Shown: piece after piece, positions 16,636 to 23,960 of the stretch
How the letters are laid out: every line of letters starts with the position of its first letter
Position numbering within the stretch: position 1 is the stretch's first letter
Assembly: GCF_016428905.1 (NCBI RefSeq)
Contig: NZ_JAELTQ010000039.1
Coordinates: 1 to 36,078 of the forward strand
DNA: 36,078 nt
Source of the DNA: Dyella sp. ASV24
Lineage (GTDB): Bacteria; Pseudomonadota; Gammaproteobacteria; Xanthomonadales; Rhodanobacteraceae
Reading direction: 5' to 3'
Made by a program: the position numbers and the translations under genes
Notes under the pieces: model-generated
What the model was told of the DNA's origin: nothing
The model's database searches: none
Seen by the model: the letters and a program-made list of their open reading frames with translations, nothing else

Positions 16636-16661
16636 AAGAAAAAGCCCGCCGAAGCGGGCTT
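16636..16661 (-). terminator. Rho-independent terminator after the SPFH-like gene
   Basis: On the minus strand an 8-bp stem AAGCCCGC/GCGGGCTT with a 4-base loop is followed by a T-rich tail (complement of AAAGAAAAA). It lies about 70 bases past the stop at 16730 and separates that gene from rsmG. Confidence 0.85.
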
Positions 16662-16729
16662 CAAGGGTCTCCCCTAGGGCGGGTGCTCTAAGGCCACCTT
16701 CGCCACGGCCTGTCCGGCAGCACTCCGGA

Positions 16730-17188
16730 TCAGGCGAATTCGAGCTCCACACGCGTAACCATCATGCCGCGCTCGCGCAGGGCGCCATTCATGCTCTGCT
16801 TGAGGCGTGAACCCAGGTCGCGGCGATCGGCCTGGAACGCTTCCGGTTCGTCGCGCAGCGCAGCCAGGGCGCCACCACGGATCAGCTGGTCGGCCTGGTC
16901 GATCACGGCATCGGCACGCTCAGGTTCCAACACCTGCCAGTACACCGTGCCACGCACGTCATGCGCGTTAGGCAGCAACTCTTCAAAACGCAGCACCTGG
17001 CCGCTGAGGTTGATGCGGTGTTCCACGCGATCGATCAGCGGGAGGGTCATGTGGGTACCCGACTGCAACAGGCGGTAAGGCTTGCCTCGGCGATAGAGGC
17101 TATGCACCTGGTCGGCCGGCACGCGCCTGATCGCGATGGCGAACGTCGCGATCAGGGCCAGGACAACGAGAGTAATCAGGGCATTCAT
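16730..17188 (-). CDS. Short SPFH/Band 7 (stomatin-like) membrane protein
   Basis: The 152-residue protein has one N-terminal membrane helix (residues 3-20, LITLVVLALIATFAIAI). An SPFH-type domain follows: VPADQVHSLYRRGKPYRLL, then SGTHMTLPLIDRVEHRINL, FEELLPNAHDVRGTVYWQV and a helical end RGMMVTRVELEF. SPFH proteins form membrane-bound oligomers and scaffold proteases or lipids. This one ends at the domain edge and lacks the long coiled-coil tail of stomatin, flotillin or HflK/C. The start at 17188 has no clear Shine-Dalgarno sequence. It has its own terminator and an AT-rich upstream region with palindromes. Confidence 0.78.
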   Translation of the reverse strand: MNALITLVVLALIATFAIAIRRVPADQVHSLYRRGKPYRLLQSGTHMTLPLIDRVEHRINLSGQVLRFEELLPNAHDVRGTVYWQVLEPERADAVIDQADQLIRGGALAALRDEPEAFQADRRDLGSRLKQSMNGALRERGMMVTRVELEFA

Positions 17189-17310
17189 AATAATGAATAC
17201 AACGAGTTATGTGTGTTTTCTTCGCAAAGAGCTGTAAGTAGATAGTACAGCCGGTTGCACCCCTTTAGATTAATCTAAATTTAACGACAGTCTAAGGTTG
17301 TTTTACAACC
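17183..17310 (-). promoter_or_regulatory. AT-rich upstream region of the SPFH-like gene with three palindromes
   Basis: Three inverted repeats occur within 130 bases: ATTCAT/ATGAAT over the start codon (17183-17198), a perfect 16-bp palindrome TTTAGATTAATCTAAA (17264-17279) and GGTTGT/ACAACC (17296-17310). The base composition is markedly more AT-rich than the surroundings, as expected of a promoter. The 16-bp palindrome is a candidate operator. Exact -35 and -10 boxes cannot be placed with confidence. Confidence 0.5.
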
Positions 17311-17566
17311 AGTCATCTGGCCTAACTCGCTGATTTTGTGAACCCGGCGGCAGGCACGGATGGAGATGCATCGATCTTGCCATCCGTGCCGCCACCGCCA
17401 GATTCCCCCTACTACGGTGGGGTTAACGGCGGGAGCAGCGGCGCCTTGAGCGGCAGGGCGGGCACGTTCCAAACAAAACCCCGCCATGCCGGCACCTGAA
17501 ACATCCAGGTACGGCACGCGGGGTTGAGGGCACGCCAGGGCAGCCCGGAGGGCTGCCTTTCGAGGC
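17189..17566. other. 378-bp intergenic region between the SPFH-like gene and pirin
   Basis: No gene is supported. From the right it holds the pirin terminator (17471-17525) and an 11-bp inverted repeat GGCACGGATGG/CCATCCGTGCC (17353-17363 and 17390-17400). The AT-rich, palindrome-bearing control region of the SPFH-like gene follows. A leftward open frame of about 100 codons here overlaps the pirin end and looks spurious. Confidence 0.7.
17471..17525 (-). terminator. Rho-independent terminator of the pirin gene
   Basis: A long hairpin has the outer stem AACCCCGC/GCGGGGTT (17477-17484 and 17518-17525), with inner pairing of TGCCG and ACCTG. On the minus strand it is followed by a TTTTGTTT tail. 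It lies about 40 bases past the pirin stop at 17567. Confidence 0.8.
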
Positions 17567-18400
17567 TCAGAATTTGCCGGCACGGAAGTCGGCAATTGCC
17601 TGATGAATCTCTTCTGGCGTGTTCATCACGAACGGCCCGTAGCGGGTCACCGGCTCGTTGAGCGGATGGCCTGCCACCAACAGCACGCGCGCGGCGGTAT
17701 CGCGACCGGCAATGCGCAGGTCGCCGCTACGTGAAAGCACGGCCAGTTCGCTGCGAGCCAAAGGCTCACCGGCGACTTCCGCATCCTTGCCATCAAACAC
17801 ATAGGCAAAGCCTGCGTGTCCTTCAGGCAGCGGAATCGTTACCGACGCACCCGGCTGCACGGCGATGTCCATGTAGATGGGCTGCGTAACGATCTCGGCT
17901 ACCGGACCGGTCACGCCACCGAACTCACCGGCGATCACCTTCACTTCCACACCTTCCGCAGGACGCGCGACCGGAATGCGCTCCGGACCGATGTCCTGAT
18001 AACGCGGCGCGATCATCTTGTCCTTGGACGGCAGGTTGACCCACAGCTGGAAGCCCCACATCAGGCCGTCTTCCTGCTCGGGCATTTCCGAATGCAGGAT
18101 GCCGCGGCCAGCGGTCATCCACTGCACGCTGCCCGGCACCAGATCACCACTGTTGCCGTGGTTGTCGTGGTGCTTCATGTGGCCCGCGAGCATGTAAGTC
18201 ACGGTTTCAAAGCCGCGATGCGGATGCTCGGGAAAACCGGCGATGTAATCGCCTGCCTGGTCGGAACGGAACTCGTCCAGCAACAGGAACGGGTCAAGCA
18301 TATCCAGGCCGGGCTGGCCGATGACACGCTTGAGCTTCACACCCGCGCCATCGGACGTATCGACGCCGCGCATGCGGCGGAGAATGCTGCGTTCGGTCAT
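17567..18400 (-). CDS. Pirin family protein
   Basis: The 277-residue bicupin is of the pirin family. Metal ligands of the N-terminal cupin are present: His59 and His61 in PEHPHRGFETV, and His103 and Glu105 in GRGILHSE. The C-terminal cupin ends with the family-typical FVMNTPEEIHQAIADF. Bacterial pirins have quercetinase activity or act as protein regulators; the role here is open. The start MTERSIL at 18400 has TTGGAG eight bases upstream. The UPF0149 gene upstream is separated by a hairpin, and a terminator follows, so the gene is probably monocistronic. Confidence 0.93.
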   Translation of the reverse strand: MTERSILRRMRGVDTSDGAGVKLKRVIGQPGLDMLDPFLLLDEFRSDQAGDYIAGFPEHPHRGFETVTYMLAGHMKHHDNHGNSGDLVPGSVQWMTAGRGILHSEMPEQEDGLMWGFQLWVNLPSKDKMIAPRYQDIGPERIPVARPAEGVEVKVIAGEFGGVTGPVAEIVTQPIYMDIAVQPGASVTIPLPEGHAGFAYVFDGKDAEVAGEPLARSELAVLSRSGDLRIAGRDTAARVLLVAGHPLNEPVTRYGPFVMNTPEEIHQAIADFRAGKF

Positions 18401-18493
18401 GTTGGTCTCCAAGAGATTGGACTGCCCACCATGATGGCGCTGCGCTGCCTTGTGCCCAAGATGCGCAGATGGAACGGATTGTTTCTCTATAGA

Positions 18494-18521
18494 AAGGGCT
18501 GGCCCGTGGGCCAACGCCCTT
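18494..18521 (-). terminator. Hairpin after the UPF0149 gene
   Basis: AAGGGC pairs with GCCCTT and TGGCCC with GGGCCA, with a two-base bulge, just past the UPF0149 stop at 18527. On the minus strand it is followed by TTTCTATAG, a weak T-tail. It probably ends the prlC-xth-UPF0149 transcript. Confidence 0.55.
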
Positions 18522-18526
18522 CTCCG

Positions 18527-19204
18527 TCAGTGCACCCAATGCCCGCTGCGCTGGCGTGGCGGCGACGCCTGCTCGTTCTTGTCTTCGGCAGGACGCACAG
18601 CGGCTTCGATTTCCGCCTCGGTCACTGGGTGTTCGTTCCAGTACTGGTTCACCGCGTTGAGAACGCCGGGCACCTGCGTCAGGCACTCGTCGTATTCGTC
18701 GTCGCTCAGCTTTTCGAACTCGGCATCCGCACTGAGGATGCCCTCGTCCACGGCCAGCGCCATCACCGGTCCCAGCATCTCCATGAGCTGCGGATCGTCT
18801 GCCAGACGCTTTTCCCACAGACCCGCACGCAGATCGATGCCGCGACTGAAACCTTCGCACCAGCCTGCCGCTGACAGCACCGGGCCCGTTTCGGTATCCA
18901 CTTCGCCGAGGATCGGTTCATAGGCGTCAACGTCGAGTTCGGCGCCGATCGAGTCATTGAGCTTGGCCAGCAAGGCCAGCACGCGGTTGCCTTCGGTTTC
19001 GTCGCTGAAGGGCTCGTGCAGCACCTCAGGCAGCCACTCCTCAGGCAGTACCTGCGTAGGGCCCACCGTCAACGCGGAGAGCAGCCCGTGCACGCCATCG
19101 AGCAGGAGGTCGCCCTCGCCCACATGGCCGCGCAAGTATTGGTCCAGTTCCTCGAGTTCTGCATCGCCTAGAGAAGTGGGCCATTCGGTCTTGGGTGTAT
19201 TCAT
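18527..19204 (-). CDS. UPF0149 (YgfB/YecA) family protein
   Basis: This 225-residue acidic, helical protein of the UPF0149 family is recognised by LLLDGVHGLLSALTVGP near residues 33-49, then GWCEGFSRGIDLR and MALAVDEG. The C-terminal SEC-C zinc motif found in YecA is absent, so it is closer to the plain YgfB form, with a charged tail of its own. Its start follows the xth stop by 32 bases on the same strand, suggesting co-transcription. Molecular function of the family is not settled. Confidence 0.88.
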   Translation of the reverse strand: MNTPKTEWPTSLGDAELEELDQYLRGHVGEGDLLLDGVHGLLSALTVGPTQVLPEEWLPEVLHEPFSDETEGNRVLALLAKLNDSIGAELDVDAYEPILGEVDTETGPVLSAAGWCEGFSRGIDLRAGLWEKRLADDPQLMEMLGPVMALAVDEGILSADAEFEKLSDDEYDECLTQVPGVLNAVNQYWNEHPVTEAEIEAAVRPAEDKNEQASPPRQRSGHWVH

Positions 19205-19236
19205 CAGCTGCCTGTTGTGCGGTGTTGCTTTACTTC

Positions 19237-20016
19237 TTAGATATCCAGATCAACTGTTACCGGCGTGTGATCGGAAGGACGTTCCCAGGTTCGCGGGGTG
19301 CGATCAATGCCGGCCGCTGTTGCCGCGGATTTCAGGGCGTCGCTGACCAGGATCAGGTCGATGCGCAAACCCATGTTGCGCCGGAACGCACCCTGACGGT
19401 AGTCCCACCAGCTGTAGTGTTCACCGGCCGGCTCGAACAGGCGGAAGCTGTCGTGCAGGCCAAGATCGGTGATGCGCTTGAGCGCCTCGCGCTCCGGCGG
19501 TGAACACAGGATGTCTTCGCCCCACGCTGCCGGGTCGTGCACGTCACGGTCATCCGGCGCGATGTTGAAATCACCCAGCACCACCAGGTTGGGATGGCGC
19601 TCGATCTCACGTGCCAGGAACTCGTGCATCTTCGCCAGCCAGTCGAGCTTGTACGCGTACTTCTCATCGCCCACGGCTTTGCCGTTGACCACGTAGAGAT
19701 CGACTACGCGCACGCCACCGATAGTGGCCGCCAGGATACGCCGCTGCGGATCGTCCAGATTCGGAATGTCGGTGACGACATCCTCGAATTCGCCATGTAC
19801 GTCCGCACGCGCCAGCAGCGCGACGCCGTTGTAGGTCTTCTGGCCGGAGAACACGGCGCGATAACCGGCGGCTGCCAGCTCATCCACCGGGAACTTGGCG
19901 TCCTCCAGCTTGGTTTCCTGTAACGCAACGATGTCGGGCTGCGCATCGGCCAGCCACTGGGTGAGGTGCGGTATGCGCACCTTCAACGAATTCACGTTCC
20001 ACGAAGCGATTTTCAT
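19237..20016 (-). CDS. xthA: Exodeoxyribonuclease III (AP endonuclease)
   Basis: The 259-residue Mg-dependent nuclease acts in base-excision repair by cutting at abasic sites and trimming 3' ends. It starts MKIASWNVNSLKVR. The conserved catalytic residues are present: Glu34 in LQETK, Asp149 and Asn151 in LGDFNIAP, and Asp249-His250 in PSDHTPV. Its ATG overlaps the stop of the upstream M61-like peptidase gene (ATGA at 20013-20016), indicating translational coupling. Coupling of a repair nuclease to an exported peptidase-like protein is unusual. Confidence 0.95.
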   Translation of the reverse strand: MKIASWNVNSLKVRIPHLTQWLADAQPDIVALQETKLEDAKFPVDELAAAGYRAVFSGQKTYNGVALLARADVHGEFEDVVTDIPNLDDPQRRILAATIGGVRVVDLYVVNGKAVGDEKYAYKLDWLAKMHEFLAREIERHPNLVVLGDFNIAPDDRDVHDPAAWGEDILCSPPEREALKRITDLGLHDSFRLFEPAGEHYSWWDYRQGAFRRNMGLRIDLILVSDALKSAATAAGIDRTPRTWERPSDHTPVTVDLDI

Positions 20017-21746
20017 GGGCCTATTGTAGGCGATGAACGGGAGGAGGCTTCAGCCGTCGATGGGATGCCGTCCAATCCCGTGAAAACCAACGGTTTTGGC
20101 AGGACAGGCAGCGGCTGTGTGCACGGGACGTTCCCATCAGGTGGCACGGCACCCTTGTAGCCCACCTTCACCGGCGAGCCGTGCGCGCAACGGTCCGCGA
20201 CCTGCTTCGAAAGCGCCAGCATGTCGGCGGTAGCGAAGGGTTGGCCAAGCAGAGCGTCAACGGTGTTGCCCGCCTGCAGCACGTGGCAGGTGGATAGCGA
20301 CTTGTCGATCAGGAAACCATCCGGTTGGGTCCAGAAACTGACATTGCCGTCGCAATCCACTCGCATCAGATGCGACATGAGCGCGCCCGCGTAACGCTGG
20401 CTGTTCTCTGCATCGAGCTTCGACGCCGGCTCGACCCTGACGCCGAGCTGGTGGAACGCCGCCTGCATGCTATCGGCGTAAGCATCAGGCGCCTGGATGG
20501 CGTGCACGAGTTCGTCGCGCAGTGCGGCATCCGTGCCCGGTGGGATCAGGTCTGTCCATGCAAAGTCGGGCAAGGACTTGCCACGACGCTGCTCGGTGAG
20601 CTTTGCCCACAGGTCGAAATAACCGGCGACCGGATCCTGCGGGTTGGCCGCCAGCGCCAACGCCAGCATCAGCGGCGCGCCGCAGTTGTACGGCAGGCCG
20701 CCGGGCGCACGTTTCTCCAGGGCGGAGGCTACCGATTGAGCCCGATGGATATCGAACAGGCAGACGTTGTACATGCTGCCCACGCGAGGCAACCATTGTG
20801 CCGAGGTCTGGTTCGACAGCGACGCCGTGGCCATCACGCGCGCAAGTTCCGCGCCGCCTTCCTTCGCCAGCAGGGCCTCGCCTTCCGGTGAACCGAGCGC
20901 CGGCGCGCTGTTCCACGTATGGAAAAGTTCGTGGGCGACAAAGCCGGTGAGGCGCTGCCAGTCGGCCTCTTCCAGCGAATCCCAGCCTTGGCCCATCAGC
21001 CCCAGCGTGATCGAAGATGGCAGGTGGTCGCCATGGAAACTACGCACGCCCTGTTCGTCCGGCTGCATGAAAAGGAACAACGTGGGCGTCTTCGCTGGCC
21101 CCAAGTGCTGGACGTAAAAATCCATCAGTCGCGGCACATCACTGGCCACGCGCTCGCGAATAGTGGAGGGCGTGCCCTTGTCGATGGCGAGCAGCAAATC
21201 GCCATGCCGCTCCACGTAGGGCGTACCGAAGGCCACATAGCCCAAGGGCGAGGTGTCGCGCAGATCCAATGGCTGTGTGCTGGCTTCGCTGAAACCGATC
21301 ACTTGCTGCCCATGGGCCGGAACGTAGCGCTGGCAGAGCTTCTGCGTACTGTCCTTGGGCGGCAGGAACTGTTGCGTGTCAATCGCCACCGTGCCATCGG
21401 CGAAGCGCAGGAACGGCGCATACGCGCGATCCTGCCGCTCGGGCGTGCGCGAGGCATCCATGCGAACGTGCAGGACGCGATGACCCGGGTTAGCGACGAT
21501 CGCCTCGTCTTCGATCTGTGCCGAACCGTCGGGCGACTGCCACAACGCCTTGCGGCTATAGGGTGCCAAGGGCTGCAGCGCGATGCGCTTGACCGATGCC
21601 GGCGGGCGGAAGCTGACGTCGATCGCGTGATGTGCGTCATCGACGCTCACGTCGATGGCGACGCAATCCGCAGAGGCGGCCCATACGGGTGCCGAGAACA
21701 CGACGCCAAACACCAGCCACAACACACCAGCAACGGCCGTTTTCAT
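20013..21746 (-). CDS. Exported M61-like metallopeptidase homologue, divergent
   Basis: The protein has 577 residues with a signal peptide (residues 1-23, ending VWA). The middle contains HELFHTWN with His272, Glu273 and His276, an HExxH zinc site in the HExFHxWN form typical of family M61 (glycyl aminopeptidase). About 20 residues on, KEGGAELARV offers Glu296 or Glu300 as third ligand, in place of the usual EGFT-type motif. An N-terminal beta-sandwich-like region precedes the site; the C-terminal PDZ domain of many M61 enzymes is not recognised. Two Cys-containing segments (CHVLQ, RCAHG) suggest disulfides in the periplasm. It sits between prlC and xth. Peptidase activity is inference from the zinc motif. 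Confidence 0.75.
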   Translation of the reverse strand: MKTAVAGVLWLVFGVVFSAPVWAASADCVAIDVSVDDAHHAIDVSFRPPASVKRIALQPLAPYSRKALWQSPDGSAQIEDEAIVANPGHRVLHVRMDASRTPERQDRAYAPFLRFADGTVAIDTQQFLPPKDSTQKLCQRYVPAHGQQVIGFSEASTQPLDLRDTSPLGYVAFGTPYVERHGDLLLAIDKGTPSTIRERVASDVPRLMDFYVQHLGPAKTPTLFLFMQPDEQGVRSFHGDHLPSSITLGLMGQGWDSLEEADWQRLTGFVAHELFHTWNSAPALGSPEGEALLAKEGGAELARVMATASLSNQTSAQWLPRVGSMYNVCLFDIHRAQSVASALEKRAPGGLPYNCGAPLMLALALAANPQDPVAGYFDLWAKLTEQRRGKSLPDFAWTDLIPPGTDAALRDELVHAIQAPDAYADSMQAAFHQLGVRVEPASKLDAENSQRYAGALMSHLMRVDCDGNVSFWTQPDGFLIDKSLSTCHVLQAGNTVDALLGQPFATADMLALSKQVADRCAHGSPVKVGYKGAVPPDGNVPCTQPLPVLPKPLVFTGLDGIPSTAEASSRSSPTIGP

Positions 21747-21772
21747 GTGGACATCCTTGTGCCAGAGAAGGA

Positions 21773-21797
21773 CGCGCCAGCCGCGTTGGCTGGCGCG
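21773..21797 (-). terminator. Strong hairpin between prlC and the M61-like gene
   Basis: A perfect 10-bp stem CGCGCCAGCC/GGCTGGCGCG with a 5-base loop lies in the 60-base gap. There is no T-run, so it may be an attenuator or an RNA-stabilising structure rather than a full terminator. Confidence 0.5.
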
Positions 21798-21806
21798 GGT
21801 GGACGA

Positions 21807-23849
21807 TCAAACGAGTCCGTGACTCTTGAGCAACGCTTCCGGCTCCGGCGCGCGACCACGGAAAGCGATGAAGCTTTCGATGGCGGGCCGGCTGGCACCG
21901 ACCGACAAGACTTCCTTGCGGAAACGGTCACCCGTACCACGGTCGATCACGCCGTTTGCTTCGAACTCGCCAAAAGCGTCGGCGCTGAGCAGCTCGGCCC
22001 ACAGATAGCTGTAGTAACCCGCCGCGTAGCCGCCCGCAAAGATGTGCGAGAACGCGTGCGGGAAGCGCTGCCACGCCGGCGGATGCAGCACGGCGACGTC
22101 GTGGCGCACTTCTTCCAGCACTTCCATGGTGCGTGCGCCCTTGGCCGGGTCGTATTCCAGGTGCAGCAGGAAGTCGAACATGCCGAATTCCAGCTGGCGC
22201 ACCAGGAACAGGCCAGCGTGAAAATGGCGCGCTGCCAGCATGCGCTGGAACAACTCGTCCGGCAGGCGTTCGCCGGTTTCGTAGTGACGCGCGAACAGGT
22301 CGAGCGCTTCGCGATTCCAGCCGAAGTTCTCCATGAACTGGCTGGGCAGTTCCACCGCATCCCACTCCACGCCGTCGATGCCGCCGATGGAAGGCAGGGC
22401 GATCTCGGTCAGCAAGTGGTGCAAACCGTGGCCAAATTCGTGGAAGAGGGTGAGCACGTCGTCGTGCGTGAGCAGCGCAGGGCGGCCTTCGGTCGGCGGC
22501 GCAAAGTTGCACGTGAGGAAGGCCACCGGCAGTTGCTCATGCTCGCCGTCGCGGAAGCGGGCGCGGCACACATCCATCCATGCGCCGCCACGTTTGCCGG
22601 TGCGTGCATAGAGATCGACGTAGGCGCCCGCGAACACGCGGCCATCGGCATCGCGCACGTCGTAATAGCGCACGTCCGGATGCCATACGTCGACGCCCTC
22701 GCGCACGCTGAGCGTGATGCCATAGAGCCGCTGGGTGAGGCCGAACAGGCCTTCGATGACGGCCGGCAACGGGAAGTAGGGCTTCAGCTGTTCCTCGTCG
22801 AGGTCGTACTCGCGTTGGCGCAGCTTCTCCGACGTGTAGCCGACATCCCAGGATTCGAGGTTGTCCAGCTTCAGCTCCGTAGTGGCGAACTCGCGCAAGT
22901 GGCTGAGCTCCTTGCGCGCCACCGGCTTGGCGCGATTGGCGAGATCCCGCAGGAACTCCATCACCTCGGCGGGCGAGCCGGCCATCTTGGTGGCGAGCGA
23001 TTCTTCCGCCGCGTTGGCGAAACCGAGCAGCCGGGCAGCTTCGTGGCGCAAGGCCATGATGCGATCGATGCGTTCGCTGTTGTCGTACTTGCCGGCCTGG
23101 GGGCCCTGGTCGGAGGCACGCGTCTGGTACGCCCAGTACACGCGCTCGCGCAGGCCGCGGTTGTCAGCGTAGGTAAGTACGGCCTGCACACTCGGTTGCT
23201 TGAGCGTGACGAGGTAGCCGTCGAGGTTCTGCTCCTTGGCATACTGCCGCAACACGGCACGACCAGATTCGGGAATGCCGGCGAGGTCGCGCTCGTCGGT
23301 AATGTGCTCGTGCCACGCATCGGTGGCATCAAGCACGGCATTGGAGAACTCGGTGGAGAGGCGGCTCAGTTCCACACCAATTTCGCGATAGCGGGAACGT
23401 GCTGGCTCTTCCAGTGCGACGCCCGACAGGCGGAAGTCGCGCAACGCATGTTCCACCAGTGCGCGCTCGGCGCGCGGCAAGCCGACGAACTCCGGCGCGT
23501 CAGCCAGTGCCTGTACGGCCTGATACAACTCGCGGTTCTGGCCCACCTCGATGGCGTGGTCAGTGAGCTTTTCCTCGGCCGGTCCATACACCTCGCGCAG
23601 CGCCTCGCTGTCCGCCACTGCATGCAGATGGCCCACCGGCGCCCAGGCGCGCGCCAAGCGCTGCTCCAGACGCTCCTGGGTGAGCATGACGCTCGCGAAA
23701 TCATGCGATGCACTGGGCTGGGTCAGTGCCTCGATACCCGCGCGGTAGTCGGCCAGCAGGGCATCGATGGCGGGAGTGACGTGCTCGGGGCGAATCTGCG
23801 AGAACGGCGGCAGGGTGTCGTCGGCCAGCAGCGGATTGGTCTGTTCCAT
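21807..23849 (-). CDS. prlC: Oligopeptidase A (M3 family)
   Basis: This 680-residue cytosolic zinc oligopeptidase degrades short peptides and cleaved signal peptides. The zinc site is His470, Glu471 and His474 in FHEFGHGLHH, and Glu500 in VELPSQFMENF, with exactly the HExxH-x25-E spacing of family M3. Length equals that of E. coli PrlC as I recall it. The start MEQTNPLL at 23849 has AGGAG six bases upstream; a longer frame upstream is not supported. It heads the leftward cluster and is divergent from the cyclic-nucleotide patatin gene over 111 bases. Confidence 0.96.
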   Translation of the reverse strand: MEQTNPLLADDTLPPFSQIRPEHVTPAIDALLADYRAGIEALTQPSASHDFASVMLTQERLEQRLARAWAPVGHLHAVADSEALREVYGPAEEKLTDHAIEVGQNRELYQAVQALADAPEFVGLPRAERALVEHALRDFRLSGVALEEPARSRYREIGVELSRLSTEFSNAVLDATDAWHEHITDERDLAGIPESGRAVLRQYAKEQNLDGYLVTLKQPSVQAVLTYADNRGLRERVYWAYQTRASDQGPQAGKYDNSERIDRIMALRHEAARLLGFANAAEESLATKMAGSPAEVMEFLRDLANRAKPVARKELSHLREFATTELKLDNLESWDVGYTSEKLRQREYDLDEEQLKPYFPLPAVIEGLFGLTQRLYGITLSVREGVDVWHPDVRYYDVRDADGRVFAGAYVDLYARTGKRGGAWMDVCRARFRDGEHEQLPVAFLTCNFAPPTEGRPALLTHDDVLTLFHEFGHGLHHLLTEIALPSIGGIDGVEWDAVELPSQFMENFGWNREALDLFARHYETGERLPDELFQRMLAARHFHAGLFLVRQLEFGMFDFLLHLEYDPAKGARTMEVLEEVRHDVAVLHPPAWQRFPHAFSHIFAGGYAAGYYSYLWAELLSADAFGEFEANGVIDRGTGDRFRKEVLSVGASRPAIESFIAFRGRAPEPEALLKSHGLV

Positions 23850-23960
23850 GGTGTCTCCTGAATGCCCTGCCAGCGTGGCGACCCAATGGGTCGAAATCAA
23901 GCCGCCGTCACACCTGCCACGTCACGATTTGTCACAACACCAGCCTTACCATCCCGCGCC

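Noticed and set aside
17281-17595. A 104-codon minus-strand frame in the pirin/SPFH gap
   Set aside because: It overlaps the pirin end and runs through its terminator and the AT-rich control region; no homology or start signal.
18401-18514. The longer start of the pirin frame (38 extra codons)
   Set aside because: The extension shows no homology, and a good GGAG precedes the inner ATG at 18400.
20919-23861. A 980-codon open frame on the plus strand, opposite prlC and the M61-like gene
   Set aside because: It is an antisense by-product of strong GC-rich codon use in the two real genes; composition is low-complexity in His, Arg and Gln, and no family is recognised.
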